Shown here: positions 8,788 through 16,884 of the stretch, piece after piece | Position numbering within the stretch: position 1 is the first letter of the stretch | Layout of the letters: each line of letters starts with the position of its first letter | Assembly (NCBI GenBank): GCA_963676635.1 | Contig: OY781105.1 | Location: 806,001-870,000 of the forward strand | Length of the DNA: 64,000 nt | Direction: 5' to 3' | Origin: GCA-002708315 sp963676635 | Lineage (GTDB): Bacteria > Bacteroidota > Bacteroidia > Bacteroidales > F082 | Notes under the pieces: generated by a model | The model's database searches: none | Seen by the model: the letters and a program-made list of their open reading frames with translations, nothing else | Told to the model about the DNA's origin: nothing | Made by a program: the position numbers and the translations under genes

Positions 8788-11700
8788 TTAGAATCTAACC
8801 TGTAGTCCGAAGAAATAACCTCTTGGATTTGGGAATGAACCATTATCAAGCCCACGGTTAAACAGAGCAACCTGATCATAAGCAACATTGTTAGTAAAAT
8901 CAGGGTCAGCACCAGTATAACTTGTAATAGTAAACAAGTTCTGAGCTGAAAGAGAAAATCTTACTGATTCAATATATTTTGAGAATGCTAAAGTATAACC
9001 AACTTCAAGAACCTGTAAACGTAAATAGCTACCATCTTCAACAAATCTGTCAGAAAATCTTGCATTTTCGTTAGGGTCACCAATCACAGGACGTGGAATA
9101 TCGGTATCAGTATTGTCAGGTGACCAGTAGTTAAGCATATCAGTTGTACTATTAGTATAATCACCTAACATTAACAAACGACGAGTGTTGTTAATAACCT
9201 TATTACCACCTGACCCCTGGAAGAATACTGTAGCATCAAAGTTTTTATAATTAGCATTGAAAGTTAAACCATAAGTATAAGTAGGAATTGTTACTCCCTG
9301 GAAAGTTCTGTCATTATCATCAATTACACCATCACCATTCACATCACGGAATTTAACATCACCAGGTTCAGCTAATGGCTGGAGAGCGTGATTGTCAATT
9401 TCTTCCTGATTTTGGAAAATACCTTCTGTTTCATAAACATAAATTTCAGCTATTGATCTACCTACTTCAGTACGTGAACCAGTACCACTAATTGGAATAT
9501 CATCAGCACCAATTGCAAGAACTTCATTATGAAGAGTACCGAAGTTAGCTGCAATAGAATATGAGAAATCACCACCCTTTGAAACATTTGCATAACGAGC
9601 AGTAAATTCAAAACCATTGTTTCTTACATCAGCAGCATTAGTTGTAATAGTAGCAGGGAATGCACCAGTTGACAACGGAATTGGCACGTCAGCCAGCAAG
9701 TCAGTAGATTTCTTAACGAAATATTCAACAGTAAAATTAAAACGATCATCCCACATACCCAATTCCAGAGCAGCGTTTACTGTTTGAGTATCCTCCCATT
9801 TAATATTAGGGTCTTTCATATCAACAGCAATGGTACCATTTCCGTATGTATTTCCAAAAGGATAGAAAGCAAATGGATTTACTGTTGGGTTATAATCATA
9901 TACGCCAATAGTGTTGTTACCAAGCTGTCCATAACCACCTCTTACTCTTAAATTACTAATAACTTCTGGTAAAGTTAACCAACGTTCGTTGCTGATTTTC
10001 CATAAACCTGAAAATGACCAATAATCACCAGTATTGTTTTCCGGAGGGAAAAGTGATGACTGGTCTTGTCTAAAGTTAAGAGTAATAAAGTAACGATCAT
10101 CATAATTATAGTTAAGCCTACTAAGTGCTGAACGAGAAGTAATAGTATAGTTATATTGATTTGCAGCAATTGGGTCCTGAGCAAACTCAATCTGAGGTAT
10201 AGCATCATCAGAGAAGTTTCTACCTGTAACCTGTAAATCAGCCCATTCATCACGTTCCATAACATAACCTACTAATACGTTAAAACTGCTTTTTCCAAGT
10301 TTTAAATCGTATGTCAATAAATTATCAACAATTGTTCTTGTGCGATCCCCGCGTGTCATAATAAGTGAAGCCTCTTCCGGTGTAGTAATATAATACCAAC
10401 CAAGATCGGAAGGCGGAGTCCAGCGACGTGTTCTCCAGTCAAGGATATCACCATTCATTCTGAATTTATATTTTAATCCTTTAACAATTTCATACTCAGC
10501 CCAGATATTACCTGCAAAGCGATTTCTATAAGTAGTATTTTTATTTAACGTATTGTAACCAATAACATTTAATGTAATCGCGCGCTGTGTAGCGTTATCA
10601 GCACCACCAAAACCACCTAAACGGTTAGGATCATATACAGGCATTGTTGGAATTGCCTGAAGCAACTGTAGATAAGCTGTATTACCAGCAAGATACTCAC
10701 TAAAATTATTTCTATATGATGTAGAATAATCAATCTTAGCTCCCCAGGCAAACCTTCCAATTTGTCCACCTAAATTAGCATCTACTGCAACTCTCTCGTA
10801 TGCCTGTGGCACATCAAAATAAGTTGTATTATCGAAGTAGTCAACATTAACTGAATAATTAATCTCTTTCTGACCACCAGCAAAATTAAGTGAATGGTGC
10901 TGTAACAGACCATTACCAAATGCAGCTTCCTGCCAGTTAGTATTAACATTGTCGATAAACTCAGGACTACTTGGATCATTACCAGGTGTAAGTGGCTGCC
11001 CTGCATTTGTTTCAGCTACACGAACAAGTTCCTGATAACCTTCACGATCACACAGATCCCATAATTTTGGAGCTTGTTGAATACCAAACTCTCCTTTGTA
11101 AGTAACCTGTAATTTCTTACCTTTACCTCTCTTAGTAGTAATAATAATTACACCATTAGCACCTCTAACTCCATAAATAGCAGCAGCAGATGCATCTTTT
11201 AGAACCTGAATAGATTCAACATCACTTGGTGCAAAATCAGATGGATTGTCAATAATCATCCCATCAATTACATATAATGGCTGATTGTTGTTAAATGAAG
11301 TGATACCACGTATCTTAACATTTACTTCGCCACCAGGTACTCCTGCTGACTGTACACTTAAGTTAGGTACTTGTCCTTGTAGCATCTTAGAAACGTCGTA
11401 AGAAATGTTTTTCTTTGCATCATCAACATCTACAACATTTACTGATCCTGTAAGGTCAGATTTTTTCTGAGTACCATAACCTACAACAACTACTTCGTCA
11501 AGTAACTCAGTGTTTTCTAATAACACAATATTGACTTTAGCTTTGTTGCCAACAGCTACTTTTTGTGTGTAGAACCCAGTGTACGAAAACACTAAAGTGT
11601 CTGTAGCTTGTGCTGCAATGGTATAACTACCATATGCATCTGTTACTGTTCCTGTCTGTGTGCCACTTATGTAAACACTTACCGCTATTAATGGGACTCC

Positions 11701-11841
11701 ATCTTTACCGGTGACAACACCTTTAACGTTACCATCTTGTGCGATGGCACTTACAGAAAACAACAGGAATAGTGCCATAAGCACTCCTGCCAATTTTGAA
11801 CGTCTTGAAAACGTTTGCATAATTAAAGTAAATTTCCGCAT
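8788..11841 (-). CDS. SusC/RagA family TonB-dependent outer-membrane transporter
   Basis: The product has 1017 residues. After a signal peptide (cleavage near SAIAQ) comes a carboxypeptidase-regulatory-like domain (residues about 38-115, VKGVVTGKDGVPL). Then follow the DEVVVVGYGTQKKSDLTGSV motif, the plug domain (QVPNLSVQSAGVPGG, YVIDGMII, VLKDASAAAIYGVRGANGVI) and a long beta-barrel ending in an aromatic residue (GYFFGLQVRF). It imports oligosaccharide using TonB energy, together with SusD. No N-terminal STN domain is present, so direct sigma/anti-sigma signalling is not expected; regulation probably runs through AraR. The chosen ATG has an A-rich leader; a second ATG at codon 8 is possible. 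Confidence 0.96.
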   Translation of the reverse strand: MRKFTLIMQTFSRRSKLAGVLMALFLLFSVSAIAQDGNVKGVVTGKDGVPLIAVSVYISGTQTGTVTDAYGSYTIAAQATDTLVFSYTGFYTQKVAVGNKAKVNIVLLENTELLDEVVVVGYGTQKKSDLTGSVNVVDVDDAKKNISYDVSKMLQGQVPNLSVQSAGVPGGEVNVKIRGITSFNNNQPLYVIDGMIIDNPSDFAPSDVESIQVLKDASAAAIYGVRGANGVIIITTKRGKGKKLQVTYKGEFGIQQAPKLWDLCDREGYQELVRVAETNAGQPLTPGNDPSSPEFIDNVNTNWQEAAFGNGLLQHHSLNFAGGQKEINYSVNVDYFDNTTYFDVPQAYERVAVDANLGGQIGRFAWGAKIDYSTSYRNNFSEYLAGNTAYLQLLQAIPTMPVYDPNRLGGFGGADNATQRAITLNVIGYNTLNKNTTYRNRFAGNIWAEYEIVKGLKYKFRMNGDILDWRTRRWTPPSDLGWYYITTPEEASLIMTRGDRTRTIVDNLLTYDLKLGKSSFNVLVGYVMERDEWADLQVTGRNFSDDAIPQIEFAQDPIAANQYNYTITSRSALSRLNYNYDDRYFITLNFRQDQSSLFPPENNTGDYWSFSGLWKISNERWLTLPEVISNLRVRGGYGQLGNNTIGVYDYNPTVNPFAFYPFGNTYGNGTIAVDMKDPNIKWEDTQTVNAALELGMWDDRFNFTVEYFVKKSTDLLADVPIPLSTGAFPATITTNAADVRNNGFEFTARYANVSKGGDFSYSIAANFGTLHNEVLAIGADDIPISGTGSRTEVGRSIAEIYVYETEGIFQNQEEIDNHALQPLAEPGDVKFRDVNGDGVIDDNDRTFQGVTIPTYTYGLTFNANYKNFDATVFFQGSGGNKVINNTRRLLMLGDYTNSTTDMLNYWSPDNTDTDIPRPVIGDPNENARFSDRFVEDGSYLRLQVLEVGYTLAFSKYIESVRFSLSAQNLFTITSYTGADPDFTNNVAYDQVALFNRGLDNGSFPNPRGYFFGLQVRF

Positions 11842-11868
11842 TTTTTATTGATTTTTAAAACTAAAAAT

Positions 11869-11887
11869 AAGTGTATGTTTTACACTT
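11869..11887 (-). promoter_or_regulatory. Candidate AraR operator upstream of susC
   Basis: This is a perfect 7-bp inverted repeat (AAGTGTA / TACACTT) with a 5-base centre, 19 bp in all. It begins one base downstream of the susC -7 box and would cover the transcription start, a normal place for a repressor. The divergent gene is an AraR-type regulator. The link to AraR is inference, and the repeat could also form a small leader hairpin. Confidence 0.5.
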
Positions 11888-11888
11888 A

Positions 11889-11896
11889 CAAATATA
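11889..11896 (-). promoter_or_regulatory. -7 box of the susC promoter
   Basis: TATATTTG on the minus strand matches the Bacteroidetes sigma-ABfr -7 consensus TAnnTTTG. It lies 47 bases before the susC start codon. No clear -33 TTTG is present, which fits a regulated promoter. Confidence 0.6.
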
Positions 11897-12183
11897 TATT
11901 TAAATCAATTGAAAATGCATTTGCTTTTAATTTTGATAACATAAACGACATCAGATTTTAAATAATTCAGTCTGAAATTAGCGGCTCATGGGAATTTAAA
12001 ATTTTATTTAGAATGTTTCTAAATTTCATTTCTTTATGATTTTTTATTAAAATTATATTAAAATATCTTTAATTCTTTGAAAATATATCTGTAAAATCAT
12101 TCGATTAAGAACAATTTCTGGTGCAAACGGTTTCTGATAATGAAGATTTTTTTTGATTTCTTTTAAAAATATGAAGAATTATG

Positions 12184-12191
12184 TATTTTTG
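12184..12191 (+). promoter_or_regulatory. -7 box of the araR promoter
   Basis: TATTTTTG matches TAnnTTTG, 74 bases before the araR ATG. The 424-base divergent region 11842-12265 otherwise holds the susC promoter, its palindrome and AT-rich DNA. A 7-bp inverted repeat (ATAATAG / CTATTAT, 12219-12239) lies in the araR leader. Confidence 0.5.
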
Positions 12192-12265
12192 TTTCATCAA
12201 AACGTCCCATCCATAATAATAATAGCATTTTTCTATTATGACAACAAGCTTAATATTAAATTCTT

Positions 12266-12982
12266 ATGGCAGCCAGTAAAGAAATTACACACAAGTATTA
12301 CAAAGAAGACAGACTTTTATCAGCAGTAGACTGCATAATCTTTGGGTTTGATGGTGAAAGATTAAAGGCATTGATAATTAAAAGGGGATTTGAACCAGAA
12401 AAGGGTAAATGGTCTCTTGTTGGTGGCTTTTTGCATCGTGATGAATCATTAAATCAAGCAGCACAAAGAATTCTAAGCTATTATACAGGGCTTGACCATA
12501 TATATATGGAGCAGGTTGCTACGTACAGTGAAGTGGACAGAGACCCCGGCGAGCGCACAATATCTACTGCGTTTTATGCACTGATTGACATCCGGGAATA
12601 TAGCGAACAGCTTCATACTACCTATGATGCACAATGGGTTAGCATTTGTGAGCTACCATCGCTTATCTTCGATCACAACATTATGGTGAACGAAGCTCTT
12701 AGAAAACTTCGTGTAAGAGCAAATTCAAAACCTATTGGATTTGAACTTTTACCTGAAAAGTTTACAATGCCTCAACTTCAAAAACTTTATGAAGCTATTT
12801 GGGACAGATCTCTTGATAAAAGGAATTTTATTAACAAGATTAATTCATTCAAGTTACTTATTAAACTTGATGAAAAAGATTTCAGCTCTTCACGTAAGGG
12901 GGCTTTCTTGTATAAATTTGATGCAGAAAAATATAAAAAGAGAGATACTCAGGATAGATTGATTACGTCACATATAGTATAA
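12266..12982 (+). CDS. araR: AraR-type arabinose-responsive regulator (Nudix-like + winged HTH)
   Basis: The 238-residue product has a Nudix-like domain (about residues 15-150) and a C-terminal winged helix (about 155-232, GFELLPEKFTMPQLQKLYEAIWDRSLDKRNF). The Nudix box is degenerate: GGFLHRDESLNQAAQRIL keeps GG and one Glu but lacks the REUxEE catalytic core, so it should bind a ligand rather than hydrolyse nucleotides. The stretches DCIIFGF, YMEQVATYSEVDRDPGER and DHNIMVNEA closely resemble the NrtR-family AraR of Bacteroides thetaiotaomicron, a repressor released by L-arabinose. Its position, divergent from an arabinan locus, supports the same role. The gene symbol rests on this resemblance. 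Confidence 0.88.
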   Translation: MAASKEITHKYYKEDRLLSAVDCIIFGFDGERLKALIIKRGFEPEKGKWSLVGGFLHRDESLNQAAQRILSYYTGLDHIYMEQVATYSEVDRDPGERTISTAFYALIDIREYSEQLHTTYDAQWVSICELPSLIFDHNIMVNEALRKLRVRANSKPIGFELLPEKFTMPQLQKLYEAIWDRSLDKRNFINKINSFKLLIKLDEKDFSSSRKGAFLYKFDAEKYKKRDTQDRLITSHIV

Positions 12983-13123
12983 TATACTCCTTATATTATA
13001 TAGGAGCGACATTCTCATCTGTTAGTGGTTTTAATTATGATATTACTTGTTGCTGATCTACCGTATTCTTTCAGGTGCTCAAATCTCATTTAGGTACTTT
13101 TTTACTCCTTTGTAAACTTCACT

Positions 13124-13197
13124 CCAAAAATATACCAGTAGTTCAGTCTAAAAAAACAGCACTTTATTTAAATAAAATGGTATACTTTTGGACTGAA
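13124..13197. repeat. Large dyad with mirrored promoter-like boxes
   Basis: A 56-bp imperfect dyad (13142-13197) has arms TTCAGTCTAAAA and TTTTGGACTGAA, and a perfect TTTATTTAAATAAA core with the same centre. A second inverted pair, CCAAAAATATACCA (13124-13137) and TGGTATACTTTTGG (13178-13191), differs at one base. Each copy of that pair contains a TAnnTTTG-type box, pointing in opposite directions. Function unknown; it lies in the 485-base gap between araR and cstA. Confidence 0.55.
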
Positions 13198-13228
13198 ATC
13201 TACAGCAACCTGATTTATTGCCCCCACT

Positions 13229-13275
13229 GAGCGTAGTTTCATCCGCCGTGGAGGCGGACACGTGAAACTACGCTC
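13229..13275. repeat. Strong GC-rich hairpin between araR and cstA
   Basis: There is a perfect 13-bp outer stem (GAGCGTAGTTTCA / TGAAACTACGCTC). It encloses an inner 6-bp stem (TCCGCC / GGCGGA) with a 5-base loop and a 4-base asymmetric spacer. It is much more GC-rich than its surroundings. No T-run follows on either strand, so it is not a standard terminator. It may be a REP-type element or a structured RNA. Confidence 0.6.
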
Positions 13276-13438
13276 GCCTATCAAAAAAAAAGTTAGCAAA
13301 AAATCATGGGCTTCTTCTGCTTAAGTCCGCCTCAGATACTGTGTTAAAAATCAAATTTAGCACTGTCCTTAAAAAAAAAATAAGATTCCTGCGATTCAAT
13401 TTCTCAGTCCCTTCACCTCTGTGTATCAATTTTTTTCC

Positions 13439-13446
13439 TACTTTTG
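13439..13446 (+). promoter_or_regulatory. -7 box of the cstA promoter
   Basis: TACTTTTG matches TAnnTTTG, 21 bases before the ATG at 13468. It rules out the in-frame TTG at 13444 as a start, because that codon lies inside the box. Confidence 0.55.
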
Positions 13447-13467
13447 GTCAACTCTAAAAAATTTGAT

Positions 13468-15210
13468 ATGCCTCCAATTATATTATTAATTGCCGTATTT
13501 GCAGGCTACATCATAATGTACCGCCTGTACGGAAAATTTCTTAGTAAAAAGATATTCAAATTAAACCCCAAAAACATTGTCCCTGCCCATGAGTTAGAAG
13601 ACGATGTTGACTACATCCCCACAAAGAAAGAAATCATATTTGGACACCACTTTGCCTCCATTGCAGGCACTGGTCCAATTGTAGGACCAGCGATTGCGAT
13701 TATTTGGGGCTGGTTGCCGGCAGTACTTTGGGTTTTCTTTGGCAGTATATTTATTGGTGCTGTTCACGACTTCGGCTCTCTGGTTGTATCCATGAGAAAC
13801 AAAGGAGTAAGCATTGCCGAGATAACCGGTATATACATTAACAAGCGAACAAAGGTTTTCTTTTTTATAATAGGTATCCTTGAATTATGGATATTTATTG
13901 CCATACTGGGTCTTGTTATGGCAATTATATTCAAGCTATATCCGGGATCTGTTGTACCAATATGGCTTGAAATACCCATTGCTGTTACTCTGGGATACAT
14001 GGTTTACAAGAAAAACAAAAACTACCTCTCATGGAGTTTGGTAGCTGTTGTTATAATGTATCTTACGATAGTACTGGGATATTACTTCCCCATTGAGCTG
14101 GGAGAATTTATGGATATTCCGGCAACGGGTTTATGGACAATAATACTTCTTATTTATGCTTTTATAGCATCCATACTACCAGTTACAACCCTTTTACAAC
14201 CACGAGACTTCATTAACTCCCATCAATTGCTTATCGCGATGGGATTGCTAATTGCAGGTATCATTGCCTCTACATTTATTGCAGATCTGACCATGGTTGC
14301 TCCTGTAGTCAGAAATAATATTGAAGGTGACCCTCCTATTATACCCTTTATATTTATTATAATCGCATGCGGGGCTGTATCGGGCTTTCATGCTATTGTA
14401 TCATCAGGCACAACCTCAAAACAAGTAAGCAATGAGAAGGATTCGTTATTCGTTGGTTACGGAAGCATGCTTATGGAAGGTGCTCTGGCAACGCTGGTAA
14501 TTATTGCCGTTGCAGCAGGTATAGGTCTTGGTTATACTGATGATGCAGGTAATCTGATTACAGGAATACCTGCATGGACCGAACACTATGAAACATGGAA
14601 CTCGGCACAGGGACTCACCTCTAAAATAAATGCCTTTGTAATTGGCTCTGCAAATATGATCGATAACATTGGCATCCCCAAAGCTATTTCTATTATTATA
14701 ATGGGTGTGTTTGTGGCTTCCTTTGCGGGAACAAGTCTGGATACTTCAACACGACTCCAAAGGTATTTCTTCAGCGAGTTGTTCGGTAGCAAAAAAAATA
14801 AAAAGAATGTTTTCAATAACAGATACTTCACAACCTTTATGGTAGTAGGCACAGCAGCAGCTCTGGCTTTTGCATCCGGCGCTGATGGCAAAGGAGCTCT
14901 CAATCTATGGCCTCTATTCGGTGAAATAAACCAGATTTTGGCTACTCTCGCATTGTTTATTCTTACCATATGGCTCGAAAGAAAAGGCAAGTGGATGTGG
15001 CTTGTGAGCGGATTGCCAGCTATGTTTATGTCTGTTGTAACACTTTGGGCCGCAATTTTTAATCAGTCAACTTACGATAAAAATGACAACTGGCTGCTGC
15101 AGGGTGTTAACTTAGTTATCATTGTTCTTGCTATATGGATTATGATTGAGATTATTATTAAATTCAAGATTCTGAGAAAGAAGCAGATCACATTGGAAAA
15201 CCACGAATAG
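13468..15210 (+). CDS. cstA: CstA family carbon starvation protein / transporter
   Basis: The 580-residue polytopic membrane protein has roughly 14-16 hydrophobic segments. CstA family marks are the N-terminal YGKFLSKKIF, the GHHFASIAGTGPIVGPAIAIIWGWLPA block near residue 70-95, and GAVHDFGSL. FHAIVSSGTTSKQ in the middle and FAGTSLDTSTRLQRYFF near residue 425 are also typical. CstA proteins take up peptides or pyruvate when carbon is scarce. The ATG at 13468 is preferred to an upstream TTG that lies in the promoter. Galactokinase follows after 83 bases and may be cotranscribed. The link to the arabinan locus is positional only. Confidence 0.93.
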   Translation: MPPIILLIAVFAGYIIMYRLYGKFLSKKIFKLNPKNIVPAHELEDDVDYIPTKKEIIFGHHFASIAGTGPIVGPAIAIIWGWLPAVLWVFFGSIFIGAVHDFGSLVVSMRNKGVSIAEITGIYINKRTKVFFFIIGILELWIFIAILGLVMAIIFKLYPGSVVPIWLEIPIAVTLGYMVYKKNKNYLSWSLVAVVIMYLTIVLGYYFPIELGEFMDIPATGLWTIILLIYAFIASILPVTTLLQPRDFINSHQLLIAMGLLIAGIIASTFIADLTMVAPVVRNNIEGDPPIIPFIFIIIACGAVSGFHAIVSSGTTSKQVSNEKDSLFVGYGSMLMEGALATLVIIAVAAGIGLGYTDDAGNLITGIPAWTEHYETWNSAQGLTSKINAFVIGSANMIDNIGIPKAISIIIMGVFVASFAGTSLDTSTRLQRYFFSELFGSKKNKKNVFNNRYFTTFMVVGTAAALAFASGADGKGALNLWPLFGEINQILATLALFILTIWLERKGKWMWLVSGLPAMFMSVVTLWAAIFNQSTYDKNDNWLLQGVNLVIIVLAIWIMIEIIIKFKILRKKQITLENHE

Positions 15211-15293
15211 CTGCCTTTCTGAAAATTTTACTAAATTGCTCGCCAATATTATTAATTACAAATAATTGATAATCATATCCTTAATTTTATATT

Positions 15294-16421
15294 ATGAATA
15301 AATCAGATAATCCTCAATGGGATATTGTTATTGAATCTCCTGGCAGAATAAATATAATTGGTGAACATATTGACTATAATGATGGGTTTGTTCTGCCCAC
15401 TGCGATTGATAAAAAAATAACCTTCCGTATCCGTAAGAACGGAGAAAATGATAAATGTTTTTTCCGCAGCAAAGACTTCAACACCGACTTCACATTTTAT
15501 TTGTCTGATGTTAAGGTAAGTGATAAATCGTGGGAAAACTATATACTTGGCGTTGTTTATGAAATACAGCAGCTAACTGATAAATTACAGGGATTCGACT
15601 GTGAAATAACAAGTACTATTCCTGTTGGATCAGGAGTAAGCTCATCTGCTGCTCTTGAGTGCGGACTGGCTTTTGCTTTAAATGAATTATTCTCGCTTGG
15701 TATTGACAAACTCGAAATTGTAAAGCTTTCGCAGAGGGCTGAGCATAATTTTGTAGGCACCAAGTGCGGTATTATGGATCAGTTTGCATCAGTAATGAGC
15801 AAGTCCGGTAACGTAGTGCTTCTTGATTGCCAGACTCTTGACTATGAGCACATCCCCATAAACATTGAACCATATACATTCCTGCTTTTAAATACAAATG
15901 TTAGTCATGATTTAGCAACAGGAGAATACAACACCCGCAGGCAGCAATGTGAAGAAGGACTTGATATTATACAAAGACAGTTTCCTGAGATAAAATCCTT
16001 CCGCGATGTTAATAATGACATACTTAAAGAATCAAAAGGCAATATGAGTGCTGTTGTGTATAACAGATGTAAGCATGTTATTGATGAAACACAGAGAGTT
16101 CATAAAGCCGTAGATGCCCTGAAAAACAATAAAATGAATGCACTGGGTGAATACCTCTATGAATCCCATGAAGGATTAAGCAAGCTATATGAAGTAAGCT
16201 GCAAAGAACTGGACTTCCTGGTTGATTTTACAAAGAGTTGTAATGAAGTAACAGGCGCAAGAATGATGGGCGGAGGCTTTGGCGGCTGTACCATTAACCT
16301 GATAAAAACCAGCGATATTCCTGCATTTACAAACAAAGTGTCAACAGCTTATTTCAATAAGTTTGGCATTCAGCTAACTGCATTTGAAGCAAATCCCGGT
16401 AACGGAACAGTGAGACTTTGA
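15294..16421 (+). CDS. galK: Galactokinase
   Basis: The 375-residue GHMP kinase shows the galactokinase signature SPGRINIIGEHIDYNDGFVLP (residues about 15-35). It also has the ATP-binding TIPVGSGVSSSAALE motif (about 105-119), KCGIMDQFAS, and the C-terminal GARMMGGGFGGCTINL. It phosphorylates alpha-D-galactose at C1, the first step of the Leloir pathway. Length is normal. Grouping of araR, an arabinan locus and a galactokinase is also my recollection of the B. thetaiotaomicron arrangement. It would fit galactose released together with arabinose from pectic arabinogalactan. No galT or galM gene is in the window. Confidence 0.96.
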   Translation: MNKSDNPQWDIVIESPGRINIIGEHIDYNDGFVLPTAIDKKITFRIRKNGENDKCFFRSKDFNTDFTFYLSDVKVSDKSWENYILGVVYEIQQLTDKLQGFDCEITSTIPVGSGVSSSAALECGLAFALNELFSLGIDKLEIVKLSQRAEHNFVGTKCGIMDQFASVMSKSGNVVLLDCQTLDYEHIPINIEPYTFLLLNTNVSHDLATGEYNTRRQQCEEGLDIIQRQFPEIKSFRDVNNDILKESKGNMSAVVYNRCKHVIDETQRVHKAVDALKNNKMNALGEYLYESHEGLSKLYEVSCKELDFLVDFTKSCNEVTGARMMGGGFGGCTINLIKTSDIPAFTNKVSTAYFNKFGIQLTAFEANPGNGTVRL

Positions 16422-16540
16422 GACTGGACAAAGAAACGATTTTTCATTATTCATTATTCATTTTTTCCCTTGTCCCTCGTCCCTTGTCCCTTTAAAATTC
16501 CAATTACCAAGCACCAAATAACAAACAAATTCCAATCATC

Positions 16541-16708
16541 AAAGTTCAAATGTCCAAAAGCCCACACTCCGGAATTGTCATCTGGTTGTTTGATTTTTGG
16601 CATTTGATTCATTGATTATTGTTTGTGATTTGATTTATTGTTATTTGGGATTTACCTTTTTAAAGTTCAAATATCCAAAACCCCACACTCCGGAATTGTC
16701 ATCTGGTT
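16541..16708. repeat. Direct repeat of 47 bp in a repeat-rich gap
   Basis: Two copies (16541-16587 and 16662-16708) differ at only two positions. Both contain CCCACACTCCGGAATTGTCA. The flanks hold further low-complexity repeats: CCCTTGTCCC-type runs near 16467-16492 and 16716-16742, TCATTATTCATT runs at both ends, and CAAATAACAAAC whose inverse recurs as TTGTTATTTG. The whole gap 16422-16884 consists of such material and has no convincing gene. Confidence 0.75.
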
Positions 16709-16884
16709 TTCCTTGGTCCCTTGTCTCTCGTCCCTTGTCCCTTCAGTCATTTTTCATTATTCATTCTTTAGTCACAACAATCCAGAAATCAAATATTCAA
16801 AATACATAAACACTTAATAACTTATTCCATACGCATAATCAATCTACTTTTATTCAAGATGGTTATAATATATCTTTGGAGAAA

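Noticed and set aside
13444..13467. TTG start for CstA
   Set aside because: The codon lies within the TACTTTTG -7 box; the ATG at 13468 gives a normal CstA N-terminus.
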